64,000 bases of DNA from Ideonella sp. (GCA_015075545.1 JABTUC010000004.1:336810-400809), one strand, 5' to 3'; counted from the first letter of the stretch, positions 33,697 through 42,738 are shown. Notes: generated by a model from the sequence alone, not told the origin. Numbers and translations: made by a program.

Positions 33697-35904
33697 TCAA
33701 GGCTCGCGCATCGGGGCGAGGTTCCACTCGTAGATCACCGAATCAGGGGCCGCGCCGGCGCTGAACGTCCCCTTCAGGCGCCCGTCGGACCCGATCACCG
33801 GCGCGGCGGCGGGGCTGTCGTTGGTCAGGTCGAACATGCCCAGCGCCGACTCGTACTGCGTGCCGCAGTCTGGCTGCGGGCCGCTCACCGTGCCCAGCAG
33901 ATTGAAACGCTGCGAGCCCGCGTCGATGTGGAAGGCGCCGCGTTCGGTGCCAACCACCTGCTCCTGGGGCTGGCGCAAGCTCGCCGGCAGCGACTCGGAG
34001 AAGTTGTTGATCACGAGCGAGCCGAAGCCCAGGCCGCCGAGCACGATCGTGGTGTCGGTGGCGGACATGTTGAGCTGATAGCTGCAGCCGCCCTCCGAGT
34101 ACGCCTCGGCGAGTGTCCAGTCGGCCCTTCTGAACAACGGCGCGGCGATCGGCACCCGCAGGCGCCCGGTGGCGGCGTCGTTGTACTGCAGCGAGTCCAT
34201 CCCGTTCGGCTTGTAGTCGAACAGCAAGGTCGAACTCAACACGATGGTTCCGCTCGACCAGGAGGCGTGGATGTCGGTGCGCTTGGCGGTGCCCGAGAAG
34301 CCCCAGCAGCCGATGTTGTTGCGCTTGAAGGTCGGCGGCTCGGCAGCGACGACCCCGGTGACGATGCCGGTCTCGCCGCTGGCAACGACGATCACCAGCT
34401 CGGCGACGCGCTGCGCCTTGACGTCGCGGCACAGGCCGATCCACTCCTTCGCGGTCCAGTCCTCCTCGACCCAGGTGCCGTCTTCGGTCTTCCAGAGGGC
34501 TTGCACGCTGACCTTCTTCGCGGCCTTGTACAGGGGGTAGAAGGTGTTGTGGAACATCAGCGACCGGGTCTCGACGGCCGAAAGGGTGAAGCGATAGAAC
34601 CGGGTCGACACGTTGTCGACCGACGGATCGAGCTCGGTCGACCTCTCGGTCGTGCCGCCGAGGTCGCCGTCGACGGTGGTCGGGTGGTCGGGCGCGAGTT
34701 GCGGAACGTCCGCCAGGCCGTCCCAGTTGAGGAACGCCGGCTCGCCCGGGTCGATGACGGGCGCCTGGTTCCACAGGGCCTTCGCGTACTGCGGCCATAG
34801 TGCCCGCAGGCCGCCGGGGAGGGTGGCCTCGATGGCATCGAGCGCGCTGGTCACCGTCGTCGTGGCGGCCAGCAGATCGCGAACCATGGTGTTGCCCGCG
34901 GTGCGACCGATGTACTGGTAGAGCAGGTAGGCGCCATGGTCGCGAGTGCGCGCCGTGTTGCCCGTGCACGCGCCCGCTGCCTGGCGATCGATCGACAGGA
35001 AGTTGGAGTTCATGTGGCAGTTGGCATCGGCGAGCAGCAGCGGGTTGCCCGGATACACCGCCTCGACCGCCCAGTTGGCCATCGCATTGCGCATCCAGCC
35101 GTAGCTGGGCTGCGGCGCAGCCATGGCGTAGGACCACTGCACCGCGAACATGAATTCGTGGGCCAGCGTGTACTCGAGCGCGTTGCCGGCCAGCCCGTCC
35201 CGGATCGAGATGAAGACTTCGCTGGCGTTGCCGGTCGCGTTGCCCGGCGTCGTCTGGCCGCGCTCGGCGAGGCTCGCGACGACGTAGATGTCGAGCCGGC
35301 CGTCGCCGCCGTTGCAGGCGACGGCGGTGTCGGCCAAGGGTGCCTTGAAGCCGAGCGTGCTGATCAAGGTGGGCCAGATCTGGTTGTCCATCGCGGCGAC
35401 CACCTGCTGCGCCTGCGCCTGGTCGGTCGCGCGCGTCGAGTCGTACCAGACCCGCACGTTGGCCACTGCGGCCGTCACGCTCACCCAATTCCCGCTGCCC
35501 GGCCCGCAGGCCGGGCGCGACCCGCTGACGGGTCCGCCGACGTTGACGGTGATCGCCGCGGCGTTGCTGGCGACGTTGCCTGCACGCGCGACGATGGTCA
35601 CCGAGCCCGCGGCGACGCCGGTGGCGAGGCCGTTGGCGACGCTGGCCACCGCGGGGTTGCTGCTCTCCCAGGTGAAGGTCGCGCTGGCGACGACATTGCC
35701 GTTCGAGTCCCGGGCCACCGCGACGAAGCCAGCCGTGGCCCCCACGTCGAGCGCGACAGTACCGGGGGTCAGCGTGACCGAGACGACGGTGTCGTTCGGC
35801 CCTCCGCCGCCGCCGTCGCTGTCGGAGCTGCCGCCGCCACAGGAGGCGAACAGCGACAAGCCCGACGCGATGACCAGCGCAGCAAACCGCCGCACAAGCT
35901 TCAT
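33697..35904 (-). CDS. Large lipoprotein with Ig-like (Big_2) domain and degenerate HExxH site
   Basis: 735 residues from the ATG at 35904, with a GGAGGG site. Lipobox LFASC (C22) is followed by a Gly/Ser/Asp spacer and one bacterial Ig-like domain (about 40-125: SVTLTPGTVALDVGATAGFV). A middle domain resembles secreted metalloproteases (YTLAHEFMFAVQWSYAM at about 246-262, then WAVEAVYPGN). In homologues the motif reads HEFxH; here position 253 is Phe, so the third residue of the zinc site is lost. The C-terminal about 300 residues are beta-rich and unassigned. It is probably an outer-membrane-anchored surface protein without peptidase activity. Confidence 0.8.
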   Translation of the reverse strand: MKLVRRFAALVIASGLSLFASCGGGSSDSDGGGGGPNDTVVSVTLTPGTVALDVGATAGFVAVARDSNGNVVASATFTWESSNPAVASVANGLATGVAAGSVTIVARAGNVASNAAAITVNVGGPVSGSRPACGPGSGNWVSVTAAVANVRVWYDSTRATDQAQAQQVVAAMDNQIWPTLISTLGFKAPLADTAVACNGGDGRLDIYVVASLAERGQTTPGNATGNASEVFISIRDGLAGNALEYTLAHEFMFAVQWSYAMAAPQPSYGWMRNAMANWAVEAVYPGNPLLLADANCHMNSNFLSIDRQAAGACTGNTARTRDHGAYLLYQYIGRTAGNTMVRDLLAATTTVTSALDAIEATLPGGLRALWPQYAKALWNQAPVIDPGEPAFLNWDGLADVPQLAPDHPTTVDGDLGGTTERSTELDPSVDNVSTRFYRFTLSAVETRSLMFHNTFYPLYKAAKKVSVQALWKTEDGTWVEEDWTAKEWIGLCRDVKAQRVAELVIVVASGETGIVTGVVAAEPPTFKRNNIGCWGFSGTAKRTDIHASWSSGTIVLSSTLLFDYKPNGMDSLQYNDAATGRLRVPIAAPLFRRADWTLAEAYSEGGCSYQLNMSATDTTIVLGGLGFGSLVINNFSESLPASLRQPQEQVVGTERGAFHIDAGSQRFNLLGTVSGPQPDCGTQYESALGMFDLTNDSPAAAPVIGSDGRLKGTFSAGAAPDSVIYEWNLAPMREP

Positions 35905-36124
35905 GCTGCCCTCCCCCGACAAGCCCTCGTTGCGAGGGCAGGGTATGGACGGTGGCCCGCCGCTGTCAATAGCGCAAGTCGGGTGACCGCCCTGCGCGGG
36001 GCAGTTCAGGTTAGGGGGTGAACGGCTGGCCCGGCGACGCCGGCAGGGCAGTGCGGATCCGGGCCGGGTGGTTCGAGATCGACACGAGCAGGTGCGATCC
36101 CCGCTCGTCGAGGGCAGACTCGGT

Positions 36125-36400
36125 TCAGACGAACACGCGCTCGCGCATCCACCTGGTCGCGACCCACTTCTCGCTGGCTGTCACCGGCGCGCCGCCGTGC
36201 AGCGTCCGGGTCGAGGGATGCGCGCGGTCGTAGCTGAAGAAGAGCGCATTGCCACGCACCGGCGCCACCTCGACGCCGACGTCGGGGAAGGTGGTCGCGC
36301 CGCCGCCTTCGGGTGTGTTCAGGTACATGACGACGGTGCGGACGCGCTGGCGGGTTGACCCTGCCTTCGGCAGCGTCGCCCTGAAACGGCGCAGCGCCAC
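36125..36400 (-). pseudogene. Prolyl 4-hydroxylase-type 2OG-Fe(II) oxygenase, C-terminal fragment
   Basis: From a GTG at 36400 the frame encodes 91 residues whose last 70 match the C-terminal half of bacterial prolyl 4-hydroxylases: TVVMYLNTPEGGGATTFPDV, then GNALFFSYDRAHPSTRTLHG with the distal iron histidine, then EKWVATRWMRE with the 2-oxoglutarate lysine. The N-terminal half with the HxD iron ligands is missing, and a stop codon lies 16 codons upstream of the GTG in frame. Without HxD it cannot bind iron normally. It is read as a truncated remnant in a region of broken genes. The 220 bp between it and the lipoprotein start hold nothing recognisable. Confidence 0.7.
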
Positions 36401-36520
36401 CGGCGGCTGCAGCTCGACGGCGCAGCCTGCGGCGATCTGCCTGCGTCAATACGAGGGCCTGCTCGCCTACGCGGTCGCCGGCGAACTCGTGACGCGCCGG
36501 CTTGTCAGCCGGTAGCCGCC

Positions 36521-36766
36521 ATGCGCGTCGTCGGCAGGATCGAACGCGGGACCTTCGCCGTGGGGTCGAAAAGCGAACGCCTCGGCGCCGTATATCTGCG
36601 CACCGAAAACAAGCGCCGTTTCGTTCTCCGGCGCAGCGGGGGCAATCCGCACCACGACCCCGAGATCGAAGCGCTCGAAGGCCGGCGCGTGCGTGCCGAC
36701 GGAATCGCTCACGGGCACACGTTTCTGTTCGACGCGATCGAAGTGCTCGATGACGCCGAGCCGTGA
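36521..36766 (+). CDS. Small conserved-looking protein of unknown function
   Basis: An 81-residue open frame (MRVVGRIERGTFAVGSKSER at its start) rich in alternating hydrophobic and charged residues. It looks like a small beta-barrel: AVYLRTENKRRFVLRRSGGN, then EALEGRRVRADGIAHGHTFL. The composition is protein-like, codon third positions are GC-rich, and the opposite strand is less convincing. I do not recognise a named family. It ends 19 bp before the convergent HEAT-like lipoprotein gene. Confidence 0.55.
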   Translation: MRVVGRIERGTFAVGSKSERLGAVYLRTENKRRFVLRRSGGNPHHDPEIEALEGRRVRADGIAHGHTFLFDAIEVLDDAEP

Positions 36767-36785
36767 ACGAAGAGCGGCACGAAGT

Positions 36786-38306
36786 TCACGGCAAAGCCAA
36801 CGCCTTCAGCCGGACACTTGCCGCGGCCTTGACGCCCCGCCCGCTATCTGTCCGCTCGATTCGCCTGAGCAGCGCCGTGTCGCTCAGGCGTGCGATGGCA
36901 GCCCGGCGCATGTCGGCCGCGGGTGATGTCAACAGCAGGGACCTGACTTCCGACTCGTCCAGTTGTGCGCGGTCCACGACCTTCAGGATCACGTTCACCA
37001 TGTCCACCGACACCAGGAACGGCTTGCGCGGGATGCCGGTCAGCATGTACGGAAACTTCACCGCCCAGGTCTCCTTGGCCAGTTCCTCGCCCGCGCTCAG
37101 CACACGGATGCTCACGCTCTCGCCAAACACGTCGTGGCTGCCCGGCCCGTATCTCCTGGACGTCAAGGCGGCCTTGCATTCGAGTGAAGGCTGCGCGATG
37201 GACGAGCGGATGCGGCTCTCGAGCAACAGCAGGCGTAGCGCGGCAACCGCGTGCAGGTAAGCGTCTTCGCGCTTCACGTTCTCGTCGGCGATCTGCCGCA
37301 GCGCTTCGCGGTCGTCGGACCTGGCCACACTGCGGCACAGGACGCCGCGCTCGGCGCTGCGCGCCGGGGTGGTCCCCGGCGTATCGCTGCGGTTGGCGAG
37401 TTCGCGCTCGACGACACGTTCGGCGTCCTTGCGCTCCAGCGCGGCCAGGACCTGCGGGTCGCGCACCCGCTGCAGCAAGCGGTTGCGTATGCCCATGTTG
37501 CGCGTCTCCAGCAGCACGTGCGCAAGCGCCGCCGGGTCGCGCAGGGCATCCACGGCGGCTTCCCGTGTGGCCCAATCCGGCGCGTTCAGCGCGGCGTCGA
37601 TCAGCAGGTTCGAGTCGGTGAGCTTGACCAGCGCCGCCCGGCGGACATCGGCGTCGGCGTGCCCGCTCCAGACCTGACGCAACACGTCCTGATCGGTGAG
37701 CTGCCGAACGAACTCGATGGCTTCCTCGCGCGGCAATTCGAGCAATAGCGGCACCAGGAGCTGGCCGTCGCGCACCCGGTCGAGCGCGGCGCGGCGGACC
37801 TTGCGGTCTGGATCGCTGCGCGCGATGCGTGCAAGCAGCGCCGGGTCGGCCAGGCGTTTGACGGCGAGCTTGCGCAGCACCGGGTCCGGATCGTCCAGCG
37901 CGATACGTTCCAGCGCGGCGGGATCGGACGTCTTCTGAATCATCACGATCCGCGCGAAGTCCACCAGCGACGGATCGCGTTCGGTGGCGGCGAACGTGGC
38001 AAGTGCTCCCAGGTCGGTGATGCCATTGATCGCGGCCCGGCGAACGTCGCGATCGATGTCATCGCGCGCGATCTGCTGCAGCATCACCTGATCGTCGAGC
38101 CGGACCACGGCGAGCGCACGCACCTCGGCCGACTGATGGGTGCGTGCGAGCGCGGCGACTTCAGCCGGCGTTGCGTCGTGGACCGCGCGCCACCGCGCGG
38201 AGGGATCCTTGCTGTCGACGTCCGCACGCGGGGTGCCGGCACAGGCAACAAGTGCCAAGCTGATGAGAATGAGCCATCCGGTCCCGCCTTGATTGCGCCG
38301 CTGCAT
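36786..38306 (-). CDS. HEAT-repeat-like lipoprotein
   Basis: 506 residues from the ATG at 38306. A short signal sequence ends in the lipobox LVAC (C22). Residues about 35-330 are a tandem array of 20-25-residue units of the type DPDRKVRRAALDRVRDGQLL and DPDPVLRKLAVKRLADPALL, which form paired helices like leucine-rich-variant/HEAT repeats. The C-terminal part (about 380-480) is a separate beta-containing region with three cysteines. Helical repeats of this sort bind proteins. Location is probably the periplasm or outer membrane. No partner is evident. GC content is somewhat lower than in the core genes. Confidence 0.78.
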   Translation of the reverse strand: MQRRNQGGTGWLILISLALVACAGTPRADVDSKDPSARWRAVHDATPAEVAALARTHQSAEVRALAVVRLDDQVMLQQIARDDIDRDVRRAAINGITDLGALATFAATERDPSLVDFARIVMIQKTSDPAALERIALDDPDPVLRKLAVKRLADPALLARIARSDPDRKVRRAALDRVRDGQLLVPLLLELPREEAIEFVRQLTDQDVLRQVWSGHADADVRRAALVKLTDSNLLIDAALNAPDWATREAAVDALRDPAALAHVLLETRNMGIRNRLLQRVRDPQVLAALERKDAERVVERELANRSDTPGTTPARSAERGVLCRSVARSDDREALRQIADENVKREDAYLHAVAALRLLLLESRIRSSIAQPSLECKAALTSRRYGPGSHDVFGESVSIRVLSAGEELAKETWAVKFPYMLTGIPRKPFLVSVDMVNVILKVVDRAQLDESEVRSLLLTSPAADMRRAAIARLSDTALLRRIERTDSGRGVKAAASVRLKALALP

Positions 38307-38405
38307 GACCAGTCCCGCTGCGAAGGGCCAACGGGATTGTGTGCCCGCCGAGCGTGGGCGCCAAGAGTGCGGTGCCTCGCGTCGTGTTTTCCGGTCGGCC
38401 GGCGC

Positions 38406-39063
38406 GGCATCAACGTCCTCGACATCCGCATCACGGCGGCGAAGTTCGACGAAAACGCCAAGCTCGCCGATGCCGACTTTGCGCTCGACCCGATGTACAA
38501 GCCGTTCGACGCGCCGGGCCTCGAAATCGCCGAGGTGAAGCCGGGACTGTGGGAAGTCGCCAACGCCGGACAGGGCAACTACCGCATGCAGTTCATCGAA
38601 CTGGCGGACCGCCTGATCGCGTATGGCGCGCCGGTATCGCCGACCGAGATGCGCGCCGTCATCAAGAAGTTGCGCGAAAAGGTGGCGGCCAAACCGATCT
38701 CGCATGTCGTGCTGAGCCATATTCACAACGATCACGTGGGCGGCGTGAAAGCTTTCGCCGAAGCGGGCGCCACGCTCGTCACCGCCGCCGACGCGCAGGA
38801 CGTCGTGTGCAAGATCGCCGTGGTGCAGGCACGCACGGTATCGGTCGTCGACCAGCCCGCGCCGGCACTCAAGTTCGCCCTCGTCAACGGCACGCTCGAA
38901 CTGGGCGATGCGACGCGCAAGGTGACCGTGTTCGACACGCGCGGCAACCCGCACGTCGAGCGCCTGCTGGTGCTGGTCGACGGCGGCAGCAGGTCCGTGA
39001 TGGCGGCCGACGCGTACAGCGACACGCAGCCGTTCAACGCGACGTTCGACTGGCTGGCGGGGC
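38406..39063 (+). pseudogene. MBL-fold hydrolase, internal fragment lacking both ends
   Basis: About 219 codons match an MBL-fold hydrolase: the metal motif SHIHNDHVGG is intact and RMQFIELADRLIAYGAPVSP and LLVLVDGGSRSVMAADAYSD follow family patterns. No start codon or signal peptide precedes the homologous part (in-frame sequence before 38406 is unlike the family), and similarity stops abruptly at WLAG near 39063, where the frame enters unrelated sequence next to an IS91 fragment. It is best read as a gene broken at both ends by rearrangement. Confidence 0.65.
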
Positions 39064-39229
39064 ATAGTAGGTTCAAAGGCCCTCGGGGTCGACCTGTGAC
39101 GGTTCTGGTGGTTCTGGTGCGGTCGACGCGCTTGGATTTGTCGACCGTGACGTCGCGCCATGCTGCTTCGGCGGGCCCTTCAGCGCTGATAGCGCTCGCG
39201 GCTGACCACATCCTCAGGGCTGACCCTGA

Positions 39230-39510
39230 TTCCGATGGCGCCGCGCTGACGCGACGCGCAGCGCCGTCCCGGCTGCGGTTTGGCGTTGCACCACCAGCGC
39301 CCGCAGCTTGGCGTTCGGCGCCAGCACGCCGTGGAACATGATCAGATGCAACCGCGGCCGCGGCACCAGCGCCGCCAGCCGTTGCATGAACTCCAGCGGG
39401 CTCACCAGGTGCGTGGTTCCATCGCGCCACGGCGTCTTGAGCTTGAGCTCGACCTGGCCGGCGGCGTTGATCTGCACCCGCTCCTCGGAAAGCGGACGCA
39501 CATGGCCGAT
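39230..39510 (-). pseudogene. IS91-family Y2 transposase remnant
   Basis: The minus strand encodes LSEERVQINAAGQVELKLKT, then WRDGTTHLVSPLEFMQRLAA and PRPRLHLIMFHGVLAPNAKL. These are the conserved C-terminal third of IS91-type (rolling-circle, tyrosine HUH) transposases. The catalytic HUH and tyrosine motifs and the zinc-ribbon N-terminus are absent. The rest of 39067-39801 shows no recognisable gene. IS91 elements mobilise flanking DNA by one-ended events, which would fit the broken MBL gene next to it. Confidence 0.75.
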
Positions 39511-39801
39511 AGGCTGAAGGCGGGAAGATCGGCGCTGAAAAGCGCGTGGAAGTGATCGGGCCAAGTCGCCCGCCTCGGGCCCGCGCAGCATGGCACCAGC
39601 GCGACGCCCGCCGCCGTGGGTCGAAGCCGCCCGCCTGCAGCGCCGGCCAGCCCGGCGTGCTGTACAGGCGGATCACCTCCGACATCTGCCCGCTTCTCGT
39701 AGATCGTGGGCATCGCGGCTCCGGGGTCGATCCGCTCGGTAGTGCGGCAGGTCGCCATTCTTGCAGAGCGCCGCTGCGCGCTGACGCGACACTGCCCGAC
39801 C

Positions 39802-41304
39802 TCAACGCGGCGCCGGGTCGGTATCGGTGTGCACCGGCTGCGGCCAGTCCAGCAGCACCGGCTCGCGCAACACGCCGAGGTCGCGCCGGCGCGCGGCGGC
39901 CAGGTTCCATGGCACCGTGCCGTGCTGCGGGTCCAGCAGCAGCGCCCGGTTCAACACGCGGGCCGCCTCGTCCCAGCGACCGGCCTCCATGTAGGCCACG
40001 CCGAGGTTGTTGAGCACGCGCACCTTGCGCGGCGCACTGCGCTCGGCGGCTTCCCACAGCGACACCTCGCTGCGGTAGTCGAGGTTGCGCGCGGCGGTGA
40101 GCGCGGACAACACAAGGATCAACGTGCCCACCGCACCGCGCACCGCGGCAGCGCGCGCGGTATCGGTCGTCCCGCGTTGCAGCGCCGGCGCCAGCGTGAC
40201 GCCGACCGCCCAAGCCACGCCCCACAGCGCTGGATAGAAGTGACGTTCCGACACGACGTCGTGCCGGACCGGCCAGGCATACAGAGGCAGCAGCCAGGCC
40301 AGCACCCATAGGGCGGCCAGCAGCCATTGCGGATGGCGCTCGCGCACGCGCCAGGCCCACCAGAGCAGGCCCATCAGCCCCGCGCCGGCAGCCCAACGGA
40401 TCGCGCCCGAAAGCGCGGCGCTGACGTCCGGGTCGATGGTCGGTGCGCGCAGCAGCGACAGTGCGCCACCGAAGTAGCCCAGTGCCGTGATCAGCGAAGC
40501 GTCGTGGCGGCGCACCTGGGCGATCCATGCCGACATGCGCAGCAGCTCCGCATAGCGGTCGTGCCAACTCATCGCGAGCAGCGCCGCGACGGCGACGGCA
40601 GCCAACGGCACCGCTGCCCGCCAGGCACGCGGGCTTGCGCCGAAGTGGGCGGCGCTCCGATCGCGGCGCAGCAGCTCCCACGCCCCCACCAACAGCGGGA
40701 TCGAGAACACGACGCTTTCGCGCGCCAGCGCGGCCAGCACGGCCAGGCCCAGCGCGGCGACGCTCCAGCCGCGCGAGCCGAGCGTGCGCGCCCGGATCCA
40801 GGCGAGCAGGCAGGTTCCGGCCAGCACCGTGCCGAGTGCCATCGAACGCCCGGACAGATAGCTCACTGCTTCGGTGGCCAGCGGATGCAGGCCGAACAGC
40901 GCCGCGGCAAGCGCTGCGCCGACCGCGGCGTCGCGTGCGCGGGTGCGTGGCAGGCACGTCGCCGACAGCTGCAGCGCCAGGCGCCACAGCAGTGCGATGG
41001 CGGCCAGATGGATCGTCACGTTGACCAATCGGTGGCCCATGGGCGCATGCCCGAGCCGTTCGCCGAGCCCGTGCGACACGGCAAAGCTCGCCTTCGACAG
41101 CGGACGCACGTGGCTCGCCGGCGCCTGCCACCACACCGACAGGGACGCCGCCGCGGGGTCCACCGCGATGCCGATGCTGTCGTCGAACTGGTACGGCCCG
41201 GGCAGAGCCGGCACGTAGCACGCGACCACGCCGGCCAGCAGTGCGGCGATCAGCGCCCAGTGGCGGGGCCTGCGCGCCGCCGACCCGGTCAGAGGCGCTT
41301 GCAC
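39802..41304 (-). CDS. Multi-spanning membrane protein with C-terminal TPR (TMTC-like)
   Basis: 500 residues from GTG 41304; this start overlaps the previous gene by 16 bp. Around ten to eleven hydrophobic segments follow. An extracytoplasmic loop after the first one contains PYQFDDSIGI, and the acidic pair is where GT-C glycosyltransferases place catalytic residues. RARTLGSRGWSVAAL and PLATEAVSYLSGRS fit the TMTC/DUF1736 layout. The C-terminus carries one to two TPR units (LNNLGVAYMEAGRWDEAARV). Family members transfer sugars from lipid carriers to proteins. That is inference; only the architecture is seen. It is the last gene of a three-gene minus-strand cluster. Confidence 0.75.
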   Translation of the reverse strand: MQAPLTGSAARRPRHWALIAALLAGVVACYVPALPGPYQFDDSIGIAVDPAAASLSVWWQAPASHVRPLSKASFAVSHGLGERLGHAPMGHRLVNVTIHLAAIALLWRLALQLSATCLPRTRARDAAVGAALAAALFGLHPLATEAVSYLSGRSMALGTVLAGTCLLAWIRARTLGSRGWSVAALGLAVLAALARESVVFSIPLLVGAWELLRRDRSAAHFGASPRAWRAAVPLAAVAVAALLAMSWHDRYAELLRMSAWIAQVRRHDASLITALGYFGGALSLLRAPTIDPDVSAALSGAIRWAAGAGLMGLLWWAWRVRERHPQWLLAALWVLAWLLPLYAWPVRHDVVSERHFYPALWGVAWAVGVTLAPALQRGTTDTARAAAVRGAVGTLILVLSALTAARNLDYRSEVSLWEAAERSAPRKVRVLNNLGVAYMEAGRWDEAARVLNRALLLDPQHGTVPWNLAAARRRDLGVLREPVLLDWPQPVHTDTDPAPR

Positions 41305-42008
41305 TGGCGTTGCTTGCGATAACCCTCGGGGTCCGGACTCGGGCAGTGCGTCAGTGACAGCACCATGCCCTTGGGCGTCTTGCGCTCGAACGGTGCCGAC
41401 GGGCAGCGCTTGGACAGCTGCTCCAGCTTCTTCAGCGTGTCCGCCATCTCGGCCGAGTACGCAGAGTGTTCTTCGACCATGTACGAGGTGAGCGAATACG
41501 CCAGCCGCCAATTGACGTTGCGCACGATGAAGTTCTGGACGTAGCCGAAGTCCTTGCCACCGGTCGGGTCGCCGCTCTTCACCTTCTGGCAGACGTTCTG
41601 GTGCAGCTGCTCGTGTTTGCCCAGGACCTCGCGCAGGCAGGCGGTGGGCGCGTTGACCTTGACGTTGCAGTTGCTGTTGTCGGTTTCGGCGGACATCTTG
41701 GGGGTCGAAATCTTGCTGCTGCCGTTGCCGGTGAACTCGTTGCGCACCATGCCGATCGCCTCGTCGACGCACTGCTCGACCTCGCTCTTGCCGGTGACGG
41801 TGTAGCGCTCGATCGTCTGGTTGCGTTCGACCCTGCCGGTGCTCCAGTTGATCAGCCGGTCCCACTCCCGGACGGCGGCCTTGGCCTGGCAGTAGCGCGC
41901 CTGCAGGTCGATCACGTCCTTGCAGTCGCAGGCTTGCGCGGCCGCGTCCGCTGCGCCGGCCAGTCCGAACGCCAACACCACTGAACGCCGGGCAAGGGAA
42001 GTCGTCAT
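41289..42008 (-). CDS. Secreted cysteine-rich protein with HExxH motif
   Basis: 239 residues from the ATG at 42008. The signal peptide MTTSLARRSVVLAFGLAGAA is followed by a mature protein with about ten cysteines. The motif H132-EQL-H136 lies in LREVLGKHEQLHQNVC, and 34-41 residues later comes EEHSAYSAEM (E170, E177), a plausible third zinc ligand. This is the gluzincin-like spacing of a small metallopeptidase. I do not recognise a named family, and activity is unproven. It lies 8 bp downstream of the MORN-repeat gene and overlaps the TMTC-like gene, so the three are probably one operon. Confidence 0.72.
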   Translation of the reverse strand: MTTSLARRSVVLAFGLAGAADAAAQACDCKDVIDLQARYCQAKAAVREWDRLINWSTGRVERNQTIERYTVTGKSEVEQCVDEAIGMVRNEFTGNGSSKISTPKMSAETDNSNCNVKVNAPTACLREVLGKHEQLHQNVCQKVKSGDPTGGKDFGYVQNFIVRNVNWRLAYSLTSYMVEEHSAYSAEMADTLKKLEQLSKRCPSAPFERKTPKGMVLSLTHCPSPDPEGYRKQRQCKRL

Positions 42009-42016
42009 GGCGTGCC

Positions 42017-42583
42017 TCACTTCTTGGCCGGCGCGCCGGCCGCAGGCTTGAAGTACAGCAGCTTCTGCCGCAGGTCGCGGTACTCGCCCGTCTCCTCCTT
42101 GCCGTCGGGGTAGATGGCGGTCATCGGGCCGAGGCCGCCGATGGTGCTGCGGAACTCGCCCATCAGCTGGCCGCCATTGGGAAACGTCAGCACGCCCACG
42201 CCGTGCAGGTAGCCCTTGTAGAACATGCCGTTCCACAGGATGCCCCACTCGTCGCGGTAGGTGCCCGGGCCCGACGCCCCGCCGTCGTGGAACCAGCCTT
42301 CGTGCCACCGCTTGTCGGGCCGCGTGACCTTGCCGGGCCCGAACAAGCGGCCGTTGAGGAACTGACCTTCCGAGACGATGCCGCTGGGCGCGGTGACCTT
42401 GCCTTGTCCCCACAGCGCCCCGCCGCGGAAGCTGCCTTCCTCACGCAGGCAGTCCTTGCCGACGCGCACCCCGGGCCCGTCGGGCGAGGCCAGTCTCTGC
42501 TCGGGGCAGGCATCCTGAGCGAGCGCGCTCGTCGCTGCGCACAGCGTCGCGGCCAGCAGGCCAACGCCCAGCCGAAGTCTCAT
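42017..42583 (-). CDS. Secreted MORN-repeat protein
   Basis: 188 residues from the ATG at 42583 with a GGAGG site. The signal peptide MRLRLGVGLLAATLCAATSA is cleaved before AQDACPEQ. At least four MORN-type units follow (EGSFRGGALWGQGKVTAPSG, EGQFLNGRLFGPGKVTRPD, WNGMFYKGYLHGVGVLTFPN, GEFRSTIGGLGPMTAIYPD). MORN repeats are membrane- or protein-binding hairpins, and secreted bacterial versions are of unknown role. It is the first gene of the cluster running to 39802. Confidence 0.8.
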   Translation of the reverse strand: MRLRLGVGLLAATLCAATSALAQDACPEQRLASPDGPGVRVGKDCLREEGSFRGGALWGQGKVTAPSGIVSEGQFLNGRLFGPGKVTRPDKRWHEGWFHDGGASGPGTYRDEWGILWNGMFYKGYLHGVGVLTFPNGGQLMGEFRSTIGGLGPMTAIYPDGKEETGEYRDLRQKLLYFKPAAGAPAKK

Positions 42584-42680
42584 GGGCCCCTCCGATCCGC
42601 CGGCCGGCTGCGAGAACAACCCGCCGTCCCGCCCGAACCATGCTAAGCGGCGGCCGGCGCAGCGTCAATCGACAGTCTTG

Positions 42681-42738
42681 TCCAACGAGGTATGAGCCTG
42701 GAGCCGGGCTCGCGATTCCAACGAGGAATGAGCCTGGA
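42681..42738. repeat. Two direct repeats with 36-bp period at a transposon scar
   Basis: TCCAACGAGG-T-ATGAGCCTGGA (42681-42702) recurs as TCCAACGAGG-A-ATGAGCCTGGA (42717-42738), with 21 of 22 positions identical. It sits directly upstream of the integrase-type transposase fragment and is probably the end of that insertion sequence. Only two copies exist, so it is not a CRISPR array. Confidence 0.7.

Noticed and set aside
38136-38405. Upstream ATG at 38136 as a true start of the MBL-fold gene
   Set aside because: The 90-residue extension overlaps the start of the divergent HEAT-like lipoprotein gene and has random composition.
39402-39758. A minus-strand frame starting MPTIYEKRADVGG near the IS91 fragment
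   Set aside because: It overlaps the transposase-like frame, has no recognisable motif, and is better explained as a shadow.
42681-42738. Possible CRISPR-like direct repeats
   Set aside because: Only two copies with a 14-base gap and no cas genes. The position beside transposase fragments points to an insertion-sequence end.
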